In this document: piece by piece, positions 54,300 to 64,000 of the stretch
How the letters are laid out: every line of letters begins with the position of its first letter
Position numbering within the stretch: position 1 is the first letter of the stretch
Assembly: GCA_036346275.1 (NCBI GenBank)
Contig: CM070721.1
Coordinates: 50,121,869-50,185,868, forward strand
Length of the DNA: 64,000 nucleotides
Source of the DNA: Otatea glauca
Lineage: Eukaryota > Streptophyta > Magnoliopsida > Poales > Poaceae
Direction: 5' to 3'
Program-made: the position numbers and the translations under genes
The notes under the pieces: model-generated
Seen by the model: only the letters and a program-made list of their open reading frames with translations
What the model was told of the DNA's origin: nothing
The model's database searches: none

Positions 54300-54758
54300 G
54301 CTTCACATTAGTCGTCCCCGATCAGTCAAATAGTCATCCCGACCAGTGAACTGGTCAAGGACAAGCGGTTATCCACACAAATATCTCCATACGGACAGTT
54401 ATCTGATAGATATGTATAACTACCTAGAAGTTGTCTATAGAAAAAAAATACTATTTGGCGAGAAGACACATCACGGTTACACGACGCACATATAAAGAAC
54501 AACTATCGCATCTTCATCCAACATAAATAGGGAGCCTATCTATACCAAAAGAGAGAGATCTAAGAGCATTGGTAATTAGCATTCACAATCATGACAGATA
54601 ATTGTAATTATTCTGTAATTTGTATAATCTGTAGAGCCGATTGGCTAATAAAGAAGCAATTCCCATATATCGTTTTACTCACCTTGTTTACTATGAGCCC
54701 ACAAATATATTTTTATAAGCTCGATTAAGAGACCTTAGGTCTTAGACATCGACAGTTG
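54300..54758 (+). repeat. LTR of an interrupted retroelement (left border uncertain)
   Basis: The right end GACATCGACA is followed by GTTGACGCTAAACGGAGGGC, a primer-site-like arrangement. A CATAAATAGGGAG promoter motif stands near 54520 and AATAAAG near 54648. The left TG border was not fixed. Confidence 0.5.
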
Positions 54759-54915
54759 ACGCTAAACGGAGGGCCGTCCGGTAGTCAAGGTAAAGGAATA
54801 CCTTGTGATGGATGAAGAAAATTGGTTTGATCTCGCTGACTATGCTAATCTTGATGGAAACGACTATCAAATGGAAAAAAGATTGTAAGTGTGATTTCTA
54901 TTCTGAGTATATTTC
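54759..54915 (+). pseudogene. primer site and first codons of the interrupted retroelement
   Basis: Primer-like sequence at 54759-54780 is followed by an ATG at 54809 encoding MDEENWFDLADYANLDGNDY, an acidic start I do not recognise by family. The frame ends within 30 codons, then the next gypsy element is inserted at 54916. The remainder would lie beyond the right edge. Confidence 0.45.
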
Positions 54916-55458
54916 TGTGGGATATAGATTCCAGGGGATCCTCAGGAAAGGCCCAAGATGAAGGCCTAGAAGATATGCTTCACATCAAGCTTCTTAACCG
55001 TACGGAAAGGGATATATCATAACGGAAGTTGAACTTGTGTTTAGAAATGATAGATACAGTTGTAATCCGAGTCGTTAGAAGGATAGATAAAGATGTAAAC
55101 TCTGTCCTATAACCGACTAGAATCTTGTAACCGATCGAAATCTCTTATCCGATCGGGACTCTGTAAGCCGCCCCACCCCCGCTATATAAGGGAGAGGGCG
55201 GGCAACAACAGGGGGATCCGATCATCCAAGTATAGAGCAATCAAGTCATAGAGCATAGAACACCTTATATCGCCCAGAGCATATTGTGCTTTGAGCAACC
55301 CCGGATCCAAGAGATCCATATAATCCCAGCACACAGGATTAGGGTATTATCTCCTCCTCAAGAGCCTGAACCTGTATAAACCCTTTGTCTTGTGTGACCT
55401 TCGAGTTTGAGATCGAGCGCCTACCCCATAAATACATTGTCGACTACAAAAGTCGACA
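54916..55458 (+). repeat. gypsy 5' LTR
   Basis: It starts TGTGGGATATAGATTCC and ends AAAAGTCGACA. TATA is in CGCTATATAAGGG (55180-55195). It is the same family as 30439-30977 and 32410-32954 in reverse. Confidence 0.92.
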
Positions 55459-55480
55459 GTTGGCGCGCCAGGTAGGGGCA
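55459..55480 (+). promoter_or_regulatory. gypsy primer-binding site
   Basis: GT is followed by TGGCGCGCCAGGTAGGGG, which starts with TGG as needed to pair with a tRNA CCA end. The fit to tRNA-Arg is from memory. Confidence 0.75.
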
Positions 55481-55508
55481 GCGCTTCAATCTTTTCCTAC
55501 AGACTCGA

Positions 55509-57204
55509 TGGCGTCAACCGACGGATTTATCTCCGGCCAGGCTTTCTGCTTCGGAAGCCTGGATCTCGTCGCTAATATGCATGGAGAGCTTGTCAGCCTA
55601 GATAAAAACCAGATCCAATCTGGCAGAATCCAGGACGAACCATCTCAGGTACATTACCCTGACTTATCTGGAAAACCAGTCGGCTCCATCAAGAGCGGCT
55701 GCGATTTTCGCGGCATCTTCTCAATTGAAGGACAGAAGACCGATCTCCATCAAGAAGATCGTGACGTCGCGGAAGAAGATCGCCGACGTAAGGGTAAGGA
55801 GATCAAAACGCGGTCTCTCCGATCTTTGGGTCGCAATGTCCGGGAGGACATCCTGCAATCTAAGTTGTGAGATCAGACCGTCTTCCGCACGCCGATGCAA
55901 AACGTCGTCGCTTCGAAGACGCTCCTCGACGCGCTGGACCCGATGATTGCATCGGACAGTCCAGCAGCCTCGATTGTGGCTCACATCAAGGCCATGGTGA
56001 CGGCGGCAGCTATCTAGCAAAATCAGGAGAAGTCGGATGGAGAAGCGCACTCGCGCTCTAACGCGGCCACTCGTGTCGCCAGCAGTCGGACTGCAACCAG
56101 CCGGAGCGTTGGCAGTCGGCGCCACACACCGCCTACTGGAGACGCACGACAGATCCTTGACCGCGACCTCCGCCAGGACATCACGGCCAGGCAACGAGAG
56201 CGGAATGAGGAAGAAAGACATGGACGCCGCGACGACTTTGAGCATTTCGGCATAAGCTATGATCGACGGAACGACCGAATGCACGATGACCAAGACGATT
56301 GCAGATTTCATCATCGCCGAAGTGGAAGTGACGACGAACGCCGAGTCAATGACTCGCCGCGCCGAACCTCACCTCGACGTTTTGACGGTCAACACCGAGC
56401 TAGAAGATCTCCACGCCAGAGTCCACCCGAGTGAGATGAAAGATCCATCGATGGGATCCGAGCATTCACTCCCGGCCACGAGTGGTTTGGCCCGAGGATT
56501 CAACCCCAAAGGCATTGTAAAGTTCGGCGGGGCGAGACCGAAGCTTGGTTGCGAGTCTACGCTCAGCGGTTAAGGCAGCAGGAGGAAATCAGACTGTCAT
56601 GGCAAACTATTTGCCAGTCAATCTCAGCCCCTCGACACAAGCATGGCTCACGGGCCTCCCTGCCAACTCGGTAGACTCTTGGAGTGACCTGTGCGAGCAA
56701 TTCATCGCTAACTTTCATGGGACCTATGAGAGGCCCGGTACTCCGTGGGACCTGTATCAGTTGCACCAGAAGAAGGATGAAACGCTGAGAGACTTCATCC
56801 GGCGCTTCATGCAGAAGAAGAACACCGTTAGAGACGTGTCAGAGGCGGTGGTGGTGGCGGCCTTCCAGAAAGGGGTAAGCGATCCTGATCTTATTAAAAA
56901 AATATCCAGGAAGCCCCCGACCTCCGTAAAAGAAATGTTTGCGTTAGCCGACCGCTACACCACGGCCTCAGATGCTCTGGCCGAGCGGCAAGAAGATCAT
57001 CCCACACAAAAAAGCAAGGGCAATAAGCCCGAGTCCTCTAAACACAAGGATAGGAAACACAAGGGCGAGGAGCTGGTCGCGGTAGCCGAGCATAACCGAC
57101 CCCGAGCCACTCGGAGAGAGGCACCCGACTACAGCACCGTCATGGAAGCGATCTGTCCTTTCCACCCCAAGGAAAGCACGCCGCCAATGACCGCTTCACT
57201 CTGA
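55509..57204 (+). pseudogene. gypsy gag
   Basis: Gag starts at 55509 (MASTDGFISGQAFCFG). The frame stops at 55868 and again near 56016, and the N-terminal half continues as Arg/Ser/Asp-rich sequence (RRHTPPTGDARQ) through further stops. The conserved Retrotrans_gag domain (PF03732) is in 56545-57204: WLTGLPANSVDSWSDLCEQF, NFHGTYERPGTPWDLYQLHQ, ETLRDFIRRFMQKKN, FALADRYTTA, then a Lys-rich tail. It forms the particle. The segment 55880-56030 is homologous to the gag piece kept at 32280-32383 in the deleted sister copy. Confidence 0.85.
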
Positions 57205-57249
57205 GCGCTTTATGCGAAAGTCAACGGCAACCAGCCCGACCAAGGGCGG

Positions 57250-57767
57250 TTGCTCCAAAGAAAGAAGAAGGAACTCCCGGATGAAGAAGATTTCCAGGAG
57301 CCCGAGCAGGAGCTGAACTACATCTACGGGGGCTCAACTGGATACGACTCCAAGCGGAAGCAAAAACTCACCGCTCGGGAGATCAACGTAGTGGAACCTG
57401 CGACTCCTCAATATCTGAAATGGTCTGAGGTCCCGATCACCTTTGACCGTAGAGATCACCCCGGCAGGGTCCCACATCCGGGTAAGTTTCCTCTCATACT
57501 TGACCCAGTTGTGCGCAGCGTGAAGCTCAAGAGGGTTCTGATCGATGGCGGAAGTGGGCTCAACGTCCTGTTCGCCAGAACTTTCGACGACATTAGCATC
57601 CCCCGTTCGGAGCTGAGGCCAAGCACTCAGCCTTTCCACGGAGTAATCCCCGGGGCGTCCTCGTTCCCCCTCGGACAGATTTCATTACCCGTTACGTTCG
57701 GGACCAAGGATAATTTTGGACCGAATTCATCAATTTTGAGGTAGCCAATTTCGAGACGGCGTATCAT
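57250..57767 (+). pseudogene. gypsy protease
   Basis: The aspartic protease of the polyprotein has its active site in VLIDGGSGLNVLF. Upstream text VPITFDRRDHPGRVPHPG and downstream SFPLGQISLPVTFG are typical of Tat-lineage elements. A TAG at 57742 and a frame change separate it from the next part (NFETAYHAILGRPGLARFMA near 57745-57810). Confidence 0.85.
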
Positions 57768-60195
57768 GCCATCTTGGGAAGGCCTGGCCTAGCCAGATTC
57801 ATGGCCATACCTCATTACACTTACTCGGTGTTGAAGATGCCGGGACCCAAAGGAGTCATCACACTTCGTGGCGACATCAAGCAATCCTCGCAATGCGACC
57901 GGGAGAATCATGAACTTGCCGAATTGCAGGAAGCAAGTACCCAGGCAAGAAACATCCAGGCTAAGGCTGCCACGCTCCAAGACGAAGGAGAAGTACCATC
58001 AAAAAAGCAAGCCACCTCGGGAATTAAGCCCGGCGGAGGAACTAAAAGGATCATTCTTGACCCGTCTGACACATCTAAAACAACCGTGATCGGGACAGGG
58101 CTCGAGGACAAATAGGAAAGCGTGCTCGTCACCTTCCTCCAAGCTAACAGAGACATTTTCGCCTGGAAACCATCAGATATGCCAGGTGTACCAAGGGAGG
58201 TGATCGAGCACTCTCTCCATGTTGATGAGAAGTCAAAACCCGTCAAACAGAGGCTTCGGCGGTTCGCTCCGGATCGTCGGAACGCCATAAAACAGGAAAT
58301 CATGAAACTCCTAGCCGCAGGTTTCATCAAAGAAGTGTATCATCCTGATTGGTTATCAAATCCTATGTTAGTTCAAAAGAAGAATAAAACTTGGCGCGTA
58401 ATGGCCGATTATCTCGATCTCAACAAGGCGTGCGAAGGATCCCTTTGACCGCCCGGATTGATCGTGTGGTAGATTCGATCTGCTGGTTGTGAAATTTTGA
58501 GTTTTCTTGACGCATACTCGGGCTATCACCAGATTCGCCTAAAGGAGGAAGATCATATCAAGACCTCGTTCATCACGCCTTTCGGAGCTTACTGTTACAC
58601 CACAATGGCATTCGGGCTAAAAAGCGGCGCGACCTATCGCGGTGATACGGTGTGTTTTCACGCCACTCGGGCGCAACGTGGAGGCGTATGTAGATGACGT
58701 TGTCGTAAAAACTCGGGAAAGGAAAGATCTTATCATCGACCTAGCCGAGACTTTCGAAAGTTTAAGGGCTTTCAACATGAAGCTGAATCCTGAGAAGTGT
58801 GTTTCCGGAGTATCTTCGGGAAAACTGCTCGGATTTATCGTGTCACAACGAGGCATTGAAGCCAACCCGGAGAAAGTCAAGGCCATGTCAAATATGGAAC
58901 CGCCGACTAACCAAAAAGACGTCCAGAAGCTTACAGGGTGTATGTCCGCTCTAAGCAGGTTCATCTCCCGACTGGGTATGCGAGGTATGCCTTTCTTCAA
59001 ACTACTCAAGAAACAAGATAAGTTTCAGTGGACGTCGGAAGCGCAACAAGCATTTGAAGATCTGAAGACCTTCCTGACGACACCTCCCATGTTAGTCTCA
59101 CCAATGCCAGAAGAACCCCTATTACTTTATATCGTGGCAACGGCGCATGTAGTCAGCGCTGCGATCATCGTAGAAAGGGAGGAAACGGCTCAAGTGCACA
59201 GAGTCCAGCACCCGGTATACTTCATCAGTGAAGTCCTAAGTGAATCCAAGGTACGGTATCCACAAGTGCAGAAGCTATTATATGCCATACTCCTTACATC
59301 TCGCAAGCTTAAACACTACTTCCAAGAGCATGTCATTTCGGTAGTCACCTCCTTCCCGATCGGAGACATACTTCGCAACCAGGAGGCCACTGGGAGAATT
59401 GCCAAATGGGCAGTTGAACTCGGGGCCTTTGACATTCAATTCAAGCCCCGCATGGCCATCAAATCCCAAGCACTCGCTAACTTTACTGCCGAGTGGACGG
59501 AATTGCAGCACCCGGCGATTACTAAAGATCTCGAGTATTGGACGATGTACTTTGACGGTTCCCTCATGCTCAGGGCAAGGGCTGGTATAGTGCTCATATC
59601 ACCAAGTGGAGAAAGATTGAGGTATGTCCTCCAAATATTTTTTCCTGCATCCAACAACGCCACGAGTATGAGGCACTCATTCACGGACTCAGACGCCATA
59701 TCTCTCGGCATTCGACGACTGGCGGTTCGCGGAGATTCAATGCTCGTGGTCAATCAAGTGCAGAAGGAATGGTCTTGCATCGAGGACAACATGGCAGCAT
59801 ATTGCCAAGAAGTGCGTAAGCTAGAAAGCAATTTCGATGGACTCGAGCTCGTTCACGTGCTTCGACAGGACAACGAAGCAGCTGACGAATTGGCGAAGAT
59901 GGGATCCTGCCGGTCCAAGGTGCCCGTGGGAATATTTATAGAAGAAATTCATAAACCCACGATTAGCGCTCGGCCAAAAGCAAACAGTCCAGTAGAAAAA
60001 GGGGAAGAGACAGAGGTCTTGATTATTACCCCAGATTGGACATCTCCATACCTGGACTACCTGACAGAAGATAAGCTACCCGAGGATCGCGTCCAAGCCG
60101 AGCGGATCATGCGCCGAAGCAAGAGTTATGTAGTCGTTGGAAAGGAGCTTTATCGTAAGAGCTCCTCTGGCATACTGCGACGATGCATATCGTAA
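57768..60195 (+). pseudogene. gypsy reverse transcriptase and RNase H
   Basis: The RT begins in 58122-58448 (PVKQRLRRFAPDR, GFIKEVYHPDWLSNPMLVQK, WRVMADYLDLNKAC). A deletion/frameshift falls near 58440-58497. It continues with FLDAYSGYHQIRL and TTMAFGLK, then shifts again near 58640. The YVDD box is AYVDDVVVKTR (58690). The following 517-codon frame carries the RT thumb, KLTGCMSALSRFISR, and an RNase H with YFDGS and later DSMLVVNQV and VLRQDNEAADELAKMGS. The front end (57768-58115) is a linker. Two or more frameshifts prevent function. Confidence 0.9.
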
Positions 60196-61230
60196 CAAAA
60201 AGGGAAAGACCTGCTCAAAGAAATCCACTTGGGAATTTGTGGGAACCATGCGGCGTCATCGACCCTGGTCGGAAAAGCCTATCGTCAAGGGTTTTTGGCC
60301 GATCATTGTCACAGATCACGGAGGACATCGTCCGGACATGCGAAGGATGTCAGTTTTTTGCATGTCAAATGAACAAGCCAGCGCAGGAACTACAGACTAT
60401 CCCGATTACATGGCCATTTGTGGTCTTGGGGCTCGACATGGTGGGACCTTTGAAAAAAGCTCAAGGAGGCTATACTCATCTCTTCTTTGCCGTTGATAAA
60501 TTCACCAAATGGATTGAGGCCAAACCAGTCACCACCATTACGGCGGCAAAGGCCAGAGAATTCTTTCACGAGATCGTGGTTAGATTTGGCGTACCCAACC
60601 GAATCATCACGGATAATGGCACTCGATTCGAGGCGAAGTATTTCAAGATTGGTGCGAGGAGCTGGGCATAAAATTTGCTTCAGCGTCGATCGCGCACCCC
60701 CGAAGTAACGGACAGGTTGAGCGAGCTAATGGCATGGTGCTCCAAGGCATAAAAGCAAGAATTTTCGATCGACTCAACCATATGCTACTCGGTGGGTCAA
60801 AGAACTGCCTTCAATACTCAGGGGCTACGAACTACCCCAGCAGAGCAACCGGCGATCACCTTTCTTTCGGTATATGGCATGAAGCGGTCTTACTAACCGA
60901 GTTAGAATTCGGATCCCCGCGGGTTGGAGTTATGAAGAGATCGCTTGTAAGACAAATGCAGCTAGAAGACCTCGACAGATTGGAAGAAGCCGAGATATCG
61001 CAACAATTCGTTCAGCGAAATACCTCCAAGGCTTACGACGTTATCATGGGTGCAATGTAAAGAGCCCCGCGTTCTCCAAAGGAGATCTAGTCCTAAGGAG
61101 GAGTCAAAAGAGCGAACATAAACTCTCCCCAAGTTGGGAGGGCCCTTACATCATCGATGAAGTAATTAGTCCTGAGCTTATAAACTTAAGCGAGAAGATG
61201 GATCGACAATCAACAATACTTGGAATATAG
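60183..61230 (+). pseudogene. gypsy integrase
   Basis: The integrase has a zinc H2C2 region, partly out of frame near 60220-60370 (CEGCQFFACQMNKPAQ), then the rve core VLGLDMVGPLKKAQGGYTHL, VDKFTKWIEAKPV and IITDNGTRF. The core E lies past a frame break near 60665 (HPRSNGQVERANG, 60695-60735). The C-terminal part of pol, FSKGDLVLRR and LSPSWEGPYIIDEV, is at 61071-61170 with a stop near 61230. Breaks at 60665 and 61060 make it inactive. Confidence 0.88.
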
Positions 61231-61490
61231 AACAACTACGCCGCTTTTTCACTTAAGTTTTGTACTTCTTTTAATCCTTTGTGAATAAAAGTTCGATTGA
61301 AAAATTGCTTTTCATATAACCTCTTTTATAATCGTGAATTCGAGTGCTTCGCTCTTATGTTAAGACTCGTGGACAAGATCCATGAATCATATCCCGAGCA
61401 CGAAATTTGAGTCGATGAACAAAGGTCACCGGTCAAACCACTCGAAGATATATACTTTCATGAAGGAGAAACAGGAACACTTTTATGCCT
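61231..61490 (+). other. gypsy region between pol and the antisense ORF
   Basis: AT-rich, with AATAAAAG near 61283 as a possible polyadenylation signal for pol. No gene. Confidence 0.4.
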
Positions 61491-63958
61491 TTAAAGGTCA
61501 AGAGTCTCTATAATCGACAAAGAAGTATCCCGACTTCCTCCCGAGCTCGACGGCCCGATCTTCGTCAACATCGCGAGCGTAGCCTTCCCTAAGGGCCTCA
61601 AGATCCACTCGGGATAGAGGACTTGGTGATCGCCAGTGGTCCTGGCTGCACCGCTGGCCATTGCTTCCTTCAAAGAGTTCTTGAGGGCCCCAGGGCTTCC
61701 TTTAGCCGGACGATGACCTCACCCCTGCTGAGTGGCCTCTCGCCACTTGGATGAAGCGAACTCAGCAGGGGGCTAGAAGCGTCCTGGAGCTCAGCGCAGG
61801 AAGTTTCGAGAACCTTAACTCTCTCGCCGAAGACGGCGTACTGCGCCTTAGTTTTAACCTTATAATCTGCAAGGCAAAGCGTTAGAGAGGATAGTAAAGG
61901 ATCAATCAAAGACTAGTTGAAAGCTACACCTTCAAAATCCTTCTCCAGCTTTGCTCGGGAATCTTCCACGGCTTTAAGTTTTCCTTCGAGCCATGAGAGC
62001 GAATCCGTGCCGAGCAAACACAAAAAATCGGCAAGATAGTCGACTAAGCAAAAAACATGAAACAACCCAAGAGATAGCTACCTCGGAGAGAGCCGGTGAT
62101 ATCCAGATTCTCCTGGCGCAGAACGTTTTGTTCTGTCCGCGATGTCTGGAGTTCGGACCGAAAGGATCGCAGCTCGGTCGTATACTCGGCTTTGATGCGT
62201 GCTAGGTCGGCCAGGTACTCCTGGCGCGTCCGGATTTCAGGGAGCATCCTTTGAATGTACTCGGACTTTCGCTCGAAGCGCTCCCCTATTTTCTATAATC
62301 ATCATAGCAAAAGGTAAACGCGTGGAAGAAGGGCGGAAGCAGGTACACAACGGTCTTGGAGGAATGCTCACCTGGGCGGCATGCGCACAAGCCTTGGCAT
62401 GGATGAAAAAGTCATCCCTCTCTCTCTGCTCTTCCTCCGGGTCGTTCAAAAGCTTCAAACCCTCATCATCGGCAAAGGCGGTGTCGTTATTAGCCAGGGC
62501 GCAGGGCTGGCGGGACTCGGTGAATCTCTTCAACCTCGGGACGAGCAGGAGGCCGGCTCAGAGCAACGGATCGGCCGCAGGGGGGCGCGAGCAGAGACGG
62601 CGCCGGGGACTAGGAGACACTTCGCGCCCTCGAAGCGATTGTCCCCGTCAAGTATGAATTCGGAAGTCCAACCTCGCCAGGCCCCAGCGGAGACCCGACG
62701 GGCGATCAAGCGAAGGGTCCTCGTGAAGAAGAATCGTCGAAGAAGACCAAGAATAAAAATGGAGTAAACGAGTAACGGACCGTTGGATTTCCTCATTCTC
62801 ATCGGGGCTTCTTGCGAATAGTCGCCCACTTCTAAGAACCACTCGGACCGCCGCCGATCGTGCCCCGGCTTCTCTGGATAACCCGCCAGAGCTCACGCAG
62901 GTGGATCTTGGATTTTGAGACCGCCAACCGGACGTCGGGGGGCCACGAGGTCATTGGACAGTATCATCTTTCCCTTCTTTGTAGCAGGGCCCCCTGCTGG
63001 AGACCGCGCCCGACGCTTCGGAGAATAGCCTGAGCGAGGAGGCATTTCCGGAAGGGGAGGAACACTGAAGAACGCGATGCGATCCTGAAGATGAAGATCA
63101 AGAGTTAGCAAAACTTCAGAGAACGAAGAAACGCAAAATTCCCAACAAAAATCGCCTACCGCAGGAGGGGGGCGTGATATGTTGAAAGATTTCGGGCACT
63201 TGACAGATAATATGTCGATGCTCGAGATAAAGAGTTCTCCAGCCCTGGCGCATAACCTCTCCCTTGGCAAATCGTCGGGCCGCTCCCGGTCGGGTCACTT
63301 TTTCCCTATGTTTAATCCCGGATGAACTCGCTCCTTCAGTGGGCTGCACTCGTGGGCGATGAAGTGGAGGGCCAAACCCACTCCTGTAAGCCCGCTATCT
63401 TTCAGCTTTTCGATCAGTGCCAAGAGTTCAGACACTTGATCCATGTCGGAAGAAGCAGGGGTAGAACCCCAGGAAATAGACATTGAGGGACGGCGCCCAG
63501 TGAACGGAGGCAGAGACGAGTCGGGGTTGGCACAGTAAAACCATTCCCTATGCCAGCCCTTGTTGGAGGTCTTGACAGGAATGGCAAAGTAATCCTTCTT
63601 CAGCCCTTCCCGCACTGAATCCAATACCGATAACCTTGGGGTCATTTTTGGAGGGATAGGGCTTCAGGAGATAAAGGTGACGAAAGAGGTCGAAATGGGG
63701 GCTAATGCCCAGAAAAGCTTCACAAAGGTGGACAAAGAGGGAAATTTGGAGGATAGAATTGGGGTTTAGATTCACCAATTCGATTTCATAAAAGAAAAGA
63801 AGGCCGCGAAGGAAAGAACTGATCGGAAGACCAAGGCCGCGGTGGAAAAAGGATTCGAAAACCACCACCTCCTCGGAGCGGGGAGTCGGGACGGATTCAC
63901 CGGCGGCCGGGCGTGCGGAGATCAGGGCCAGATCAGGCAAGATCCCGTCGTCTACCAT
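61491..63958 (-). CDS. gypsy antisense accessory ORF (PF04195 type)
   Basis: The minus strand from 63958 (VVDDGILPDLALISARPAAG follows its ATG) encodes a 'putative gypsy type transposon' domain (PF04195): FESFFHRGLGLPISSFLRGL, SILQISLFVHLCEAFLGI, then in an overlapping frame KGWHREWFYCANPDSSLP. A Ser/Pro/Lys-rich segment follows (63270-62893, SPKRRARSPAGGPATKKGK) with a nuclear-signal-like KKGK. A coiled-coil-like segment is at 62533-61670 (EYLADLARIKAEYTTEL). GT-AG introns are likely between segments. Antisense accessory genes in this place are known in Tat-lineage elements (gene23 of Grande). The frame change near 63600 may be a mutation. The start may lie further right, off the window. Confidence 0.7.
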
Positions 63959-64000
63959 GGATTTCAGCTTCTCCTCGGTCGTTGTCGAGGTCGTCCAATC

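Larger units (their letters stand above)
54916..64000 (+). mobile_element. Ty3/gypsy retrotransposon, Tat-like, cut by window edge
   Basis: Order: 5' LTR (54916-55458), primer site, gag, protease, RT, RNase H, integrase on the plus strand, then a long 3' internal region with an antisense ORF. The 3' LTR lies outside the window. An antisense accessory ORF after pol is known from Tat-lineage elements (Grande), which supports that placement. Several frameshifts and stops in gag and pol mark a decayed copy. The candidate target duplication would be ATTTC (54911-54915), unverifiable here. Confidence 0.88.

Overview
The window looks like intergenic DNA from a large, transposon-rich grass genome. 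The evidence is nested LTR retrotransposons, a CACTA element, a MULE-like element, hAT, Stowaway and Tourist-like elements, introns with GT-AG borders, and one small membrane-protein gene of a type known from grasses. Nothing looks bacterial, organellar or viral. I cannot name the species.

Layout. 1-2430: 5' end of a minus-strand copia element (gag start, GC-rich leader, LTR) running off the left edge. 2081-4804: three related non-autonomous hAT elements and a Tourist-like MITE, one hAT breaking a small minus-strand ORF that has a TATA box. 5466-5777: a Stowaway MITE. 8551-13303: a 4.75 kb element bounded by inverted repeats, sitting in (TA)n and built of six monomers of about 715 bp. 15348-15764: the only apparently intact ordinary gene, a four-helix membrane protein. 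19371-26330: a complete but decayed copia element with matching LTRs and target duplication CATTG. 26535-27330: a 150 bp tandem array. 27410-28199: a probable hAT element. 29411-37341: an MULE-like element with a 9 bp target duplication, carrying a plant-mobile-domain gene and a GRF zinc-finger gene, and itself invaded by a rearranged Ty3/gypsy element (30439-32954). 39705-51354: an 11.65 kb CACTA element with a tnp2 transposase gene and a second gene ending in a Ulp1-type protease; it sits in a short intron of a TMEM205-like gene whose exons lie on either side. 52093-53597: another hAT. 54300-54915: 5' end of one LTR element, into which a second gypsy element (54916 to the right edge) has inserted; the latter has gag, protease, RT, RNase H, integrase and an antisense accessory ORF.

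How the parts relate. The gypsy LTR at 54916 is the same family as the two LTRs inside the MULE-like element. Both copia elements share a long GC-rich leader and a primer-binding site that fits the anticodon arm of tRNA-Ile. Almost all retroelement and transposase genes carry frameshifts or stops, so most of the window is decayed.

The most unusual items are the MULE-like element with plant-mobile-domain and GRF genes, the TA-microsatellite element with higher-order repeats, the possible inosine signature in the copia primer site, and the CACTA insertion in the TMEM205-like intron.
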